From Acanthaster planci (Eukaryota > Echinodermata > Asteroidea > Valvatida > Acanthasteridae): a stretch of 30,412 nucleotides of DNA. This document shows, one piece after another, positions 19,225-30,412 of the stretch. The translations under genes and the position numbers were made by a program. The stretch covers positions 1,157,181 to 1,187,592 of the forward strand of contig NW_019091434.1 in the NCBI RefSeq assembly GCF_001949145.1, written 5' to 3'. The notes under the pieces were generated by a model. It saw only the letters and a program-made list of their open reading frames with translations. It was not told where the DNA came from and made no database searches. Every line of letters starts with the position of its first letter. Position 1 is the first letter of the stretch.

Positions 19225-20560
19225 TATTTCGAAATTGGGCCAGAGTAGTGTAGAGGGAACATAGGTCATCACCTATACTTAAAAATTATGAAACGTTGAC
19301 AAAATGCGCACACACAATCATATCTTACAAGAAATAAGAAGGGACATAACGGCACACGCTGAATGCAATGTCTGGTGTAGGCTGGAAACAAGACTAAAAT
19401 TTGCCAGACGGTGACAAAGAGCTCCGAACTTCGGAGGTCATGAATTATGTATAAATATTGCAAAAGTGACCTAAGAACACATCAGGAACGAATTGGGGTT
19501 CGACTGCGAGTTTTTGCTTGCTTTATATAAACGTGTCATGTCGTAAGGTATGGACAGATAGAGTGGATCATGCTCACTGCTTCTAACTGCTGTTTTATCG
19601 TTTCCTCATGTTGCCTACTTTGGTTTCACGCCAACCCCTGCAAAGTTCCAGTGCGCAGTGGCGAGTGTAGGCCTTTACTGAAATGTCCCCAAAATTTGAT
19701 TAATTTGTTAACAGAAGCCTGTGCCTGAAAAATCAAATGCCCCTGCTCCCTGAGCAAGACTCACTGAACGAACATGTGACTATTTGGTTACAATCTGTAG
19801 GTAAGAGCTTTCATGCAATAAGAAATGACACTGCTCAAGACATCGGTTTGAGATCAAGTACATGGATTGAACTTCAGCGTTAGGTTGCAAAAATTAGGAC
19901 TCTATCCCTACGGGGTAGACATATCAATCTTTGACAAGAATACTAGAGAAGATATTATTTTTTTACAGCAGCAAACCGTACACAGTACATTCTTTGTTTG
20001 GTATACAGAGCAAGACAAAGCGCGAATTGGGATCAAAGAAGCCGGGCTCTGATCATCTCGACGGCATTTTGGTGTAGCAAACATGTGTAAGAGTTTAAGC
20101 CTCCGACATGAATTCTTGTATCATGTTATTTTTTCCCCTCCACTTAGTTTTGCTTATTGTTCAGGGTCGAACACTGAACGCCAGCCAGCTTTTGTGATGG
20201 AAATGAGAAGTCTGGTGGAATTCTTTTGTTATTCAGCATCTAATGTATTCAAATCTGCAGAATCCTTTTTGGAGCAGTGATATTCGTGGATTTCTTCTCT
20301 TCCCGTTTTTTATATCAATGTTAAAGACATTAAAGTGCCCATCGCTGAACTAAGGGCCATCCTGACAGTCAGTAGCTTGCTAAATTTGTTTCAAGCCAAA
20401 TTCAAGAACCTTAAATCTGGTTCACGCTGTGATTTTATTCTGTCACAGCTAGTCATTACCTAACAGTAATTCCAGTTGATATTGGAATACTGTAGAATTC
20501 AGTGTAGGGTTTAATGGTGTCGATAAAAATCAGTTTATGATACATCAAGGATTGGTACCG
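19225..20560. other. No gene recognised
   Basis: Open frames are all under 66 codons and lack recognisable motifs. No repeat of note was seen by eye. Confidence 0.4.
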
Positions 20561-20564
20561 GCTT

Positions 20565-22235
20565 CTGTGAATAGTGGGGCGGTCAGTATGGCACAGTTTG
20601 AGCTTTGGCCTAGAAATAAAAAATGTAACATTATGTTAGGGATGAATAGGATTATGGAATAGCATAGGATCAGACATGTGGTACACATTGACCTTTTCTA
20701 TGAAATTGTGGCAAAACAGGATAAAATATGATGATGAAAATAGACGATGAGTCATGTTGCGTGATGTCATGGAAAAATACTGGCCAGGCCACCCTGAGAT
20801 CCGGAAGTGAGCCATGATGCGAGATAATCCCTGGACAATGAACAAGTCCCTGACACTGGGCAATGGCGGATAATCTTTAGGAGAAAGGGCTATGTGCAGT
20901 GCCGGGTAAAGAGGGGATAATGCCTAGGACAATCGATGGTAGGCTGTGTCGGTGGATTATTGTGTTAATGATCATACTGTGTACATTGGAAGTAAGCGTT
21001 AGTCCGACTTAATCCTTGGACATTAAACAAGAGAGGGCGCGCACATATGCTGACGGTCTTGCTTTTGGCTTACAATACAGGAAGAAGGCCCGGCTTGCCC
21101 TGGCTGAATTCCTTAATCCTTTGAACTAGCGTTTTAGGTCCCGTTATCCAGTACATGTATATGGTTTTGGCTTTGGCTGGATGTTTAAACTTTTGAACAG
21201 GTGTTTTGTACGCCCTGTTACCCAGTACATGTATACGGTTTTTACAAATTCAAATAGAGCGGAGCGTTACTGTTGATCTTTTTTGTGGAGTAAATGTAAA
21301 ATACATCAATCATTATATAAACATAGATTTTGTGGGCGGCACGATATTTTTAACACGTAACAAAGGGTTGTGACATGCCACAAAACATTCGATGGACTTC
21401 ACACGCTGGTTTAAGTGTTTTTAATTATCTTTTTTCATCTTTTTGGTTTTTACAGTTATCATACTAATTTTAAGAATCGCTACAAGAGTGATTACCAGAA
21501 GTTTGTTAAATTTTATATCAAAGACACCACATCCACTTATTCCTTTTCATTGTCATTGCTCATTTGCTCATCTTGATTGCTCTTTTACTCATTTGCATAG
21601 CATAGTTCAAAGAATTCAACCAGGGCAAGCTGGGCCTTCTTCCTGTATCGATCAGATCTCGGTACCATAGTAAGCCGAAAGCAAGATCGTTAGCATGTGC
21701 ACGCCCTCTCTTATTTAGCGTCCAAGGATTAAGTCTGACCAACGCTCATTTCCAACGTACCCAATAACACAATAGTCCGCCGACACAGCCCACCATCGAT
21801 AGTCCGAAGGGATTATTCCCCATTCCCTGTCACCGCACACTGCCCTCTGTCCTAAAGATTATCCCCCATTACCCAGTGCCAGGGACTTGTCCATTGTCCA
21901 GGGATTATCTCAGGTAGTGGCTCACTTCTGGACCTCAGGGTAGGCTATCCATTATTTTCCCATGACATCATGCAACATGACTCATCGTCAATTTTAATTA
22001 TCAAATTTTATTTTGTGTCATAATTTGATAGAAAAGGTCGATGTGTACCACATGTTTGACCCTATGCTATTCCTTATTCCTATTCATCCCCTGGTCAACT
22101 TGTACCATGTTAATAACTCATTTCTATTTATATCCATGTGGTCATAACTATTATGATTATACATATTTATATGACCTTTCCTATTTCTAGGCGAAAGGTC
22201 AAACTGTACCTTACTGACCCCCACTACTTCTGTGG
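20565..22235. mobile_element. 1.7-kb inverted-repeat (foldback) element
   Basis: The left arm, about 20565-21135, recurs reversed at about 21600-22235. Matching landmarks read along the left arm are AGTGGGG(C)GGTCAGTA, GATGAATAGGA, GTGGTACACAT, GAGTCATGTTGC, GACATT or GACAATGAACAAG, CCATCGATTGT reversed, GAGAGGGCG and GGAAGAAGGCCC. The spacer is about 460 bp, is AT-rich and contains no transposase-like frame. The right arm has about 80 extra bases near 22095-22180. Short repeats of GGATTATC/GGATAATC recur inside the arms. It is a long foldback or non-autonomous DNA element; the class is not assigned. Confidence 0.72.
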
Positions 22236-22329
22236 ACGTTAATTAAATGACTATGTTACGTTAAATGGTAACTCTTAGTAAACCTATAATTACGAAGTCC
22301 TTCGCAACCCACCCGATAATACTCAAAAC

Positions 22330-23540
22330 AATCGCAGGACAAACTAAATGAAGAGCTTTCTTACAATTACTGGTCCTAAGTTTTTGATTCCAATAAGGCT
22401 GACAGCGCTTACGATCAATTTAATACCATTTTTACCTCCATTCATGAAAAAATTGTTTTGATAAGATCAAAAAGTAAACGGTATACACTTAAGCCTCATG
22501 GTTATGAGAGTCGCTCCTAAAATCGATTAATCTAAAATAGGTTATACGGTAAATCTATTGCTAGGCCTTATAACTCGTACCGTATGATTATACACGATAC
22601 AAAATGTACGACCGATTTCCTGAGAGCGGCTAAGAAAAAACATTTCCTTATTGAGTTTAACAGAGAAAAGTGTAACAGTAAAATAACTTAAACTATAATT
22701 AATTCAATCAATTTTAAATCAAAAGGGTACAGCTCAGAGTTTTGAAGCAATGCCCATAAACGGAACTCGAATTAATGATCTAGCAATAGTAGCCGATCAC
22801 TTCAATAATTATTTTATGTTGGTCCAAATATTGCACGAGATATACCTGAGTGTGTTACCTCTTTTACAGGCTAACTCCCCAACGCCAATCCTTTCTGTAT
22901 GGTTATGTAATCGGACATTAACGACCTCTCCAATAAAACGAATAGTGGCGTTGACAATATCAATGTCATTGTTATCAAAAAGTTAATTACTTCTATCCTT
23001 GATACTCTCACTTACATTGTTTATTTATCATTATCAACTGGAACTTTCTCATCCTATTTGTATGTTATTCCAGTTCAAAAATGCTGATATTAACCCCATT
23101 AAAAATTACAGACCTATACCAATCTTATCTAGTTTTTCTAAAATATTAGAAAAGGTCGTCTACACAAAACAATTTCTTCTGTAAAACAAAATAATATTTT
23201 AACAAACTCCCAAGCACTCAACGACTCACGCAATGATTTACTTAACTTGTACGATAGTGTCTGGATTGGAAAATGTTCAACACACCTTGAGTATCTTTAT
23301 AGATTGTTCAAAAGTGTTTGATATATTAAACTACAGTACATTTCGTCATAGACTAAACCACTAAACGGTATTAGAGGTACGCCATTAGTTTGGTTTAAAA
23401 GTTATGTCAACGAAAACAACACATTACAGTAAACGGTCGAATATCCACATTGATATGTGGTATACTTCAAGGCTCCAACCTCGGACCACTCTTATTTTTA
23501 ATTCATATTAATGACTTCATCAAATCTTCCGAATTTTGAA
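22330..23540 (+). pseudogene. Decayed non-LTR retrotransposon reverse transcriptase, truncated before YADD
   Basis: The frames read, with many shifts and stops, as the N-terminal part of a LINE-type ORF2. First comes a pre-RT linker (region 22390-22740, e.g. Q-F-N-T-I-F and NSILNQKG-like words), then VADHFNNYF near 22790. The RT finger motif NYRPIPILSSFSKILEKVV lies near 23104-23160, PLVWFKSYV near 23380, and LQGSNLGPLLFLIHINDF near 23466-23520. It ends before the catalytic Y-A-D-D box. It begins about 100 bp after the foldback element. It is inactive and the clade is not resolved. Confidence 0.8.
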
Positions 23541-26500
23541 TTCCGAATTCCGAGGTTCTTGCTCTAATCTGATCAAAATTCGAAGCCATAGTCATAGGGA
23601 GACGGGACAGGAACACTATACTCCCATGTCACGTGCCACAACATGCAATTCCGTGTGTTAACTAAATGGATACACCGGCAGCAATGGGGGAAACATACTT
23701 GTATTGAACTTAATTAATTTCAGATCCATTTATCGTCAACTAAGACTTTTCCATTGGTGTCAGCCTTCTTCCTTTATGCCATTGATGTGAGCTGACGTTT
23801 GTGCTTTGAAGTTCTTCACAAACTCCGTGTAGCAGATTTCACAAAATAACGGGGGTTAAAATTAAGTGTTCCGCTTCTCTTGACAGTTCGACGAAAACGG
23901 GCATGCCATAGTAGTTTTAAAGTGCAGCGGCAGCCTAGTGCGGATACAGAGACATTCGGTCATTGGCATTTTCACGAGGATGCTATTGAATGGCACGTGT
24001 GAGTTGTCATGAAAAAAATGCCCCTCCTCATTGTAGTCACACTTCTTGTGCGTGACTGGCTCCCGTGCATCAAAATGTCAAGCAACCACAGGGTTACAAT
24101 TGAGGGCGCTGTACATCACGTTTCCCAGCTGTGCTCCTTGGTATCTTTTGTTTTAATCTCAAGGGAGCTTCTAAATAGCGCCAATGCTTTGGCTGTGCTT
24201 GTTTTGCGTGGAATTAATCACGATCAGTCATCCGTCGCTGGTCTACAGACACCAAAACTTGCCTAATTGATGGTGCGAACCAGCGTTAGGATCACAGATT
24301 GTGATCCAGATCCGTTTGAAACAAACAGGCCCTATATTTTGTGCGTTGCCATAACACGGAATTACAAGGCTGGTGACGTCATCACATATCGTGCAATTGT
24401 CAACAGTCAACTCCCGTGCGTCAGTTCAAAGTAGCTCACCTTTGCGCTTCCCCGAATGACAAGGTAAAAACAGTTGCCGTGGTTTTGCTTCGTTAAAGAT
24501 ACTGACCGCTTAGAGAAGTTCCGGATGTGCCAGTTTAACACTGATGGACAAGAGAGCCCCTTACGCTCTTTATCTTTCTGTTTCACATTGATGATGTAAG
24601 ACGTTTTTCCGGTTTTAATCACGCAACCATTGGGAACGTAGAGTTATCCTCTAGCATCGTTGTGCACTATGAATAAAAACAGCTTCCCAATTTCAAGGTA
24701 TTACGCGTTTGGTATGTTGACAGCAGAAGTACCAGTGTATCTATTGTGAATTGGCTCGAGCAGAATGCTACGGGACGAGAAGCTGTCGGGGAAAAGTTTC
24801 ACTCGTAGACTTTACAGAACCCAAAGATAGGCTAAATGAAAACCACAAGCTTTGTCTTTCTTGGTTTGCCCGAGCACGGTATATTACTTTGTCTTCACGC
24901 TGTTCACTGTGGATAAGTAGCAAAATCTGTTATTAACGTAATGTATTTAACCTGTTGAAAAGGATATCAAGATAGGGGCAAGGATGGATCTGGGATGGGC
25001 AACGGGGCTACACCCCCCAAAAAAAACAAGTAGTTTTTTATGAAAGACAATTTTTGTTTCTTTTACCAATATAAAAGCCTAACAAAGCTCCCAAAACGTA
25101 GCTGCACCCCTCAGAAAAGGTATTAAAAGTTACCTTCAGAAATTCCGAAGTTTAGACCCCCGAGACAGCCCTCCCGAAAATTCTTTTCTGCAGGATTCGC
25201 CCATGAGGGAGGGAGGGGGAGAGGGCCCAAGGGATAGCACTCAGTAGCTCTGCCAGGTCAGGATTGCCCGCACAGCTTTTGGAATGCAGCCAGCGGTCCC
25301 TGTAGGGTCAACGGAACACTTAATTAGGCCTTTATACCGACAGCTTAAACCTGACGTTGATACTGAGGATGCTGGCGACGAAATGCCGCCAGTTTCACAG
25401 TGCCGGGAGAGGGCGCCCCACAAACTTCATTAGATGATTTGGGTTGTTTGTGCGTAGAAGTATTAGGACGGACTCTTCATCTGTAACTCGGTGGCGCTAT
25501 TTATTGGGGGCCCGCCGTGGCTTTAATAAGAGAATGCATTTTGGAACGCGAAAACATAAACAAAAGATCGAAGCCGTGGCATCACCTTTATAATGACTTT
25601 TTGCCCACTTTGATTGAAGTGATGTGAATAGGGCAGCCTTGGATAGTCCCTTCAATGCAAGGCTCCTATAGGCTGTAATAAAGTCTGAATGTTGACCCCT
25701 GCTGGTGTACTTCCGACACTCTTGGACAGGACAAATGATATACAAAAATGTTTGAAGTTGGTTTTTCGTTTTTTTTGCTTCTGTAAATATCACCTCAGGA
25801 AAAGACCTTTGTAAAAGATTTGTTACCAGTTTAATTGATACAAAATGAAAAAATATCGGGACCTGAAAGAGAAGTATCCTGCCCCTCGACCTCTCATTTC
25901 CGAAAATCTAGAATACACGAAGACCAGTGCAATTAGGTGTTCTCGTTTACAAATGAATAATTACGAAATTATGTTTTGTGTTAGCGTTTCAATAAGGGCT
26001 TAAATTGGAGCAAATCTAAATGTTCTAAGCATTTTACAATTACATGGAAATAATCTTTAGGAAATAAGCTGAGAGTTTGTCAAGTTTAATCTAAACTTTA
26101 GCAACAAGAACTGCGTCAAGTCAACTCGACTGAAACTAGAATCCATCAACTGCAGGTAGAGAATTCTTTTCAGTCTCGTTTTCACGCAAGCACACGAAGT
26201 GATATAAATGTGAACGACTGAGGAACAATAGTGCCGGAAGGGAAAGGTTGTGTATGAAATTCGTTTTAACCTATCTTAGGGTGACTTTTTCTAAATATTA
26301 CTTGAGGAAAACAACAGTAAAATTCCAATATTGGTCTTTCACGGGGTGGTTGTAGTTGGGAATTATTCTTTCAAAAACAAATTGAACGACCCCCTGTAAA
26401 ATCTCCATATGTGGACCGCGTGAGGGTTCCCGAAGCTGGCTGCGTGACCTTTGCTCTGTTGGTAATACACTACTCGCCTAAAATTAATTTCCTGTTGTGT

Positions 26501-26640
26501 ATTTGAAATCAATCAGGCCCTACCCAATTACGGGCGAGGTTAAACCACGAGTTTTATAACATACCTGTCAGTATTGTTATAATTGAAGGAAATACAAAAC
26601 GTTAAGCTGTCTACCGAACATGTCGAATCCGGTAAATTTA
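23540..26640. other. No gene firmly recognised
   Basis: Several short open frames occur: 24009-24266 plus, 24440-24637 minus (listed separately), and 25497-25793 minus, 98 codons with protein-like words (GLSKAALFTSLQSKWA) but no known family. Low-complexity A runs (about 25018-25028) and G-rich DNA (25205-25230) are present. Confidence 0.4.
24440..24637 (-). CDS. Possible single exon of an unidentified gene
   Basis: The frame is open from 24637 to a strong donor, GCAAAG|GTGAGC, at 24440/24439. The translation is well mixed and basic (YVPNGCVIKTGKTSYIINVK, then SVSLTKQNHGNCFYLVIRG). A TAA lies just upstream, and the only acceptor-like site I can see within the frame is GTGAAACAG|AAAG near 24573, which would shorten the exon. 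No partner exon was found on either side. It may be chance. Confidence 0.22.
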
Positions 26641-26785
26641 TATATATATACTCAAACTGAAATGTTTCAGATCATAATTCATATTTGAGCGTTTGTGAAT
26701 GGGACTGCAAAAAACCTCTGTCAGCCAGACGACAATGTAATTACCAGAAATCATACGGCAATTAATTATGATTGACAGAGTAAGT

Positions 26786-26985
26786 ATCCGGTTCGTAAGT
26801 GACTTCGTCACAAAGGCAGACGCGCCACGATTTACAGGCTCCAATTGGACGATCGCTGAAATTGCGCGTTAACTTCCGGTTCCATGGTTTCACATAAACG
26901 GCAGTCAATGCATGTAACTCTTTGTACAGTGCATGTGCAGTGGGTGTGGTTTAAACTGAAATGACGTCACTCTTACGAACCGGAT
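26786..26985. mobile_element. TIR element family member 3, 200 bp, solo
   Basis: The ends are ATCCGGTTCGTAAGTGAC and ACTCTTACGAACCGGAT, the best-matched inverted pair in the window. Its length of exactly 200 bp equals member 2. The flanking DNA has no resemblance to the duplication unit, so the family moves independently and the termini are defined by comparison. A clear target-site duplication is not evident. Confidence 0.78.
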
Positions 26986-26989
26986 GGGC

Positions 26990-28360
26990 ATCAAGTAGGA
27001 CTTGAAAAACAAAGCATATTGTAGCACGGTATAGTCGCATATTCGGCAAAATATGTAAGCGAAAAACATTCATTTAAGTTAGTGTCTTCCCCACACCGAT
27101 TCTGAAGGACCAAACCCTTGTGCGGAACGAAACGTAGTGCGGCGGATGGACCCTTTCTGAGACTCGTGCAGTAATTCTGAGAACCCATTCTTGTGATGAA
27201 GTGCATTAACCTTACGAATGCCCAGCTAGTAGTTGAGCTTGGACCGATGCGAGTGCGGTGTGAACCAGCCAAGAGTGCTGCAGTAGAGCAAGTTGCAGCA
27301 TCGTAGCGGCCCGTCACCGCTACGTCCAAACCGTTTGCTGGGAGAGACACCTGTGTGCTCTGGTCCCGCTGACTAGACCTTGTCCTCCCTGTCTCTACGC
27401 TGACCCAGTGGTGCGTAGTGCGGCGATTCGACCACTGCATTCACCACATTCTAGTCTGAGCGGTAATGCGGTTAATGCATACCGCTGGCCCCGTCCAGTT
27501 GTTGCCAGTCACCACGGTGGCCCGGGACAGCTCCCACATTGGCCCGCCGATGGGTCAGAGTTGTGCGTACCGTACCGTATCTTCTCCGTTTGACTTGCAT
27601 TTCCAATGGTCCTGCCAAGCTGTAGTCACATGGATATTCTACCTCGTCTCTGTAACTTTGCATCCCATGTGTTGCACCGTTATGTTAAGCTACACGTCCT
27701 TCAAAACCACTTATGAACTTCGGTGAAGCAATATAAGAGAAGTGAGAACAATAGGCCAGCTGTACAGTTTGACTGTCACCCAAACCTTTGTGTCCTGTTT
27801 ATCTGTAATTGTTGACTCCAAATATCACATCCTATAAGCCTCAAGCTGAACCAACAGAGGGCGCAATTTTTTTCTTAGCAATGGAGTTGGTCAGATGATT
27901 TTTATGGTCGGAACTAAACTTATATTGCTCATGAGCAACTATGAACAAAAATTTTCAACCGATGAAGGAGTGCTTCTGCTGGAGGCGGATAGGAGCAATA
28001 GTAAAAGTCCATGCTACCACAAGCCCGATATATTCAGGGAACGCAACAAATAGTGACATGTTTCAGTTCAGTTTATACATGTACAGTATTGATTTCTGAC
28101 ATTGGGGGATTATAGTGGGACAGCAATGTGCTTGCTGTGGACTGCCGTCGTTTTTAACATATCGTAATTAGGCTTAGTGCTTTCACACATCCTTGCCCTT
28201 GTTGATTTAGCATGACGTCGCGAACTAAGTAATCTGGACCGTCTTTTGGTGAAATTGCTTCTTAGCTATGGTTACATCTTGTCTACAACTTGTCTCATCC
28301 GATGACGGTTTTGTTCACCATTCGTCATCGAATATGGCCAGGTTCATAACTAATTGGATG
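26990..28360. other. No gene recognised; fragment of the dispersed repeat near 27960-28000
   Basis: A 149-codon minus-strand open frame (26991-27440) has no recognisable motif, starts from no clear context, and overlaps protein-like words in another frame. I do not call it a gene. Near 27955-28000, TTCAACCGATGAAGGAGTGC followed by TTCTGCTGGAGGCGGATAGG is the reverse of the repeat found at 1080-1130 and 6225-6255. Confidence 0.4.
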
Positions 28361-28369
28361 CGAATCTGG

Positions 28370-29310
28370 CGTGGGCTTAGAGATGGCTGGAGAGGCCTAT
28401 CTGGGTAGAGAACGCTCTCCCACAGATAGAGCACCGTGGGTGAGTGGGGCTCTTAGGGTGCTGGCGGATCTGCATGCCTTGTATGGCAGTCATGCAGTGA
28501 GGGTGTGTCGTTCTGCTCTCCGGGCATCTTTGAAGACAAGCCCGTGCCAAGCACGGTGTATTTTTCTGCAAGGGACTCTCTGGACTAAGTTTCCGTATTA
28601 CAGTCTTTCAAGGAGACTTTCAGACAGCCTTAAAGGGCTTCCTCTAGCTGCCGACTGAGCGCTTACCGTGACTGAGTCACCCGTAGAGGAGCCATTTTGG
28701 ATGCGGTCATTTGGCATCTGGGAAACTTGGCTTGCCCATCTGATCTGGGTCCGGCGTATTAGGTTGGTGATGCTGAGCATGCCGGCTCTGCTCAGGCCTT
28801 CGGTGCGTGGGACTGTCTTGCCTGCGGATCTTGAGGAGGTTCCGGCGACAACGTAGATTGAAATAGTTTAACTGCCTCTCATGTCTCCCGTAAACTGTTC
28901 ATGTCTCGCGGGCTATCATGAGAGTGGTGAGGATCACAGTCTTGTAGACTATGAGCTCGGTAAGTCTTCTTCTTTCCAAGACGTTTGGTCTCAGTCGTCC
29001 TAAGGCACTGCTTGCATTGGAGATCCTGTCGTTTACCTCAGCATCATCAATGGTTGCTGAGCGGGAGAGAGTGTTGCCAAGGTATATGAACCTGTCAACT
29101 GCCTAGTTTTTTACCCTTTACTGTGATGTTAGGTTTGTGGTAGGGTTTCAGGGGGCATATGGAAGCATCACCTCCGTCCTCGTGTTGCTGATGGTCAGGC
29201 CAAAGTTGTCGCAGGTTTCGAGAAGCTGTCCACCTGAGACTACATTTTATGCTGATGACGGAAATTGGGGGGGGGGAAGTCATCAGCGAAGATCAGCAAA
29301 GGTGCACGTC
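28370..29310 (-). pseudogene. Non-LTR retrotransposon ORF2 fragment with C-terminal zinc finger, decayed
   Basis: Read right to left, the minus strand shows the RT catalytic box as L-I-F-A-D-D (near 29277-29294), then DNFGLTISNTRTEVM, and the block AVDRFIYLGNTLSRSATIDD near 29105-29045. Next come the S-A-L-G-R-L helix and V-Y-K-T-V-I-L-T-T-L-M, RTQIRWASQVSQMPNDRIQN near 28755-28690, and finally CSICGRAFSTQIGLSSHL, a C2H2-type finger, ending near 28377. These blocks occur in this order in endonuclease-reverse transcriptase ORFs of invertebrate LINEs. Several stops and frameshifts break it and about 180 bp are missing after M-I-A-R-E. It is not functional. Confidence 0.82.
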
Positions 29311-30412
29311 TGGCTCTGTAGTCTCCACCTTAAGCTCCTACAGACGATCCCGGACGGACGCGTGGTGGGTTTCATCATGGAAATGCTGACCAATCGCAGT
29401 TTCACCCTTCACACGCGCGACAGCCAACATAGCAGGACTAGACGACCGAAGAATGGTGTCCCTCAAGGCTCCGCATTAGCCCCGATGTTGTTCAACATCT
29501 ACATCCATGACCTCCCAAACACGTTGTCTAAGAAGTACGAATATGCAGACGCTCTTGCTATCCTAATATCTGACAAGAGCTGGGCGGCAATTGAAACGGG
29601 GTTCACGGGTGACCTAACCACCTTACCAACCTACCTGAAGAACTGGTGCCTGGAGCTCCCCGAGACCCTGTCCTCTGCATTCCACCTCAACAACAGAGAA
29701 GCACACCACAAGCTCAATATCATGGTCGATAACAACAGTCTCCAGTTCCAGGCAGCTTTGACATTAGTCGGGGTCAAGCTCGACTGCACCCTGACATTCC
29801 GCCATCACCTGGAAAACGTATTACCCAAGATATCAGACTGAGTCGCCCTGATAAGTCGCTTAGCCGGAACCACTTGGGGCTCCTCAGCCAAGACGCTACG
29901 CATCTCCTCCCAGGCATTGGTCTTCTCCGCCGCTGAGTACTGCTCGCCAGTCGCCAGCAGGAAACCCCATACCAAGAAGCTGGAAACGACACGTAATAAT
30001 GCCCTACGCAAAGTCTCAAGCTGCCTGCGTGCAAAGCCATTCAACCATGTACCGATTCTTGCCGGCATTGCTCTACTAACCCTGTGACGCAAAGCAACCA
30101 TCCTGGCTCTGTCTCGCAAGACCATCAATGGTGAGGACCACTTTCTCCACAAGATTGTCATAGACCCCCCGTAACATGCCTGAAGTCTAGAAGTCCCTTT
30201 ACGGAGCACGCCCATCAGCTCTTGCACTCTTCATCGAAGGATGTCTTGAATAGATTATGGCTTAAGTGGAAGAGTGGAAGGCAGAACTACTCCCGGCTGC
30301 ACAGGTTCATGGAGGTGCCAGACGAAATACTAGGCGAGGACTAGGACCAAGCCTAATAAAGGCCTAACTAAGCCTGGCCTCGGCTTTGAAAACGCCTAGC
30401 TCCGGCCTACTC
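29310..30412 (+). pseudogene. Jockey/CR1-like non-LTR retrotransposon RT and C-terminal region, decayed, runs off window
   Basis: The open frame carries RT block DGRVVGFIMEML, then GVPQGSALAPMLFNIYIHDL at 29455 onward, Y-A-D-A-L at 29542-29556, NWCLELPETLSS-like palm text, and LTFRHHLENV. After a TGA at 29839-29841 the same frame continues with ISRLAGTTWGSSAKTLRISS, SAAEYCSPV and A-L-R-K-V-S-S-C-L-R. A second TGA follows near 30085, then text typical of the C-terminus of these elements (SRLHRFMEVPDE near 30295). The catalytic Y-x-D-D has its last Asp changed to Ala. The N-terminal endonuclease is absent. It is inactive. Confidence 0.85.

Noticed and set aside
18848-19262. Minus-strand ORFs rich in repeated TDD/RQTD words
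   Set aside because: They are translations of the 31-bp minisatellite.
26638-26652. TATATATATA near 26640 as a promoter
   Set aside because: It is a short dinucleotide run with no gene positioned to use it.
26991-27440. A 149-codon minus-strand ORF
   Set aside because: It has no recognisable motif, no splice or promoter context, and another frame over the same bases looks equally protein-like. In a 30-kb eukaryotic window such a length is within chance.
29774-30227. Minus-strand ORFs of 88 and 140 codons
   Set aside because: They are antisense to the jockey-like reverse transcriptase, whose conserved blocks are on the plus strand.

Overview
The window is eukaryotic genomic DNA. It has spliced exons with GT/AG borders, long introns, no operons, and many decayed transposons and non-LTR retrotransposon fragments. 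The recognisable gene is a monocarboxylate-transporter-like (SLC16/MCT, major facilitator superfamily) protein. The transporter, the retroelement families and the abundance of short inverted-repeat elements fit a marine invertebrate (for example an ambulacrarian or amphioxus). Nothing seen fixes the species.

Layout. Two tandem, same-orientation (minus strand) copies of the transporter gene dominate the left half. Gene A has its first two coding exons at 3411-3591 and 330-473, and the rest lies off the left edge. Gene B is complete at both ends (12969-13149, 10930-11073, an unsequenced middle, 9662-10181 and onward, 9283-9410) but loses its centre to a 418-base run of N (10183-10600). The duplication includes introns and upstream DNA. 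Bases 1-4180 match 10601-13690, and 6230-8177 match 14360-15885 in the same order, so the duplicated unit is at least about 8 kb. Different mobile elements have since inserted in each copy: a TIR element in intron 1 of gene A, a foldback element in intron 1 of gene B, and a 200-bp TIR element family in both flanks. One member of that family carries a second element nested inside it.

From about 15.9 kb to the right edge no gene can be named. The region holds an 82-bp tandem duplication, two unidentified and partly frameshifted ORFs (16.4-17.3 kb), a 31-bp minisatellite (19.06-19.18 kb), a 1.7-kb inverted-repeat element (20.57-22.24 kb), a decayed non-LTR reverse transcriptase that stops before its catalytic box (22.3-23.5 kb), and a third copy of the 200-bp element (26.8-27.0 kb). 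At the right edge two different non-LTR retrotransposon fragments lie in opposite orientations and abut near 29.3 kb. Both carry stops, frameshifts or a changed catalytic residue, so both look inactive.

I did not find a convincing new molecular system. The best material is the young tandem transporter pair, whose exons stay conserved while the introns accumulate elements, together with the nested and foldback DNA elements.
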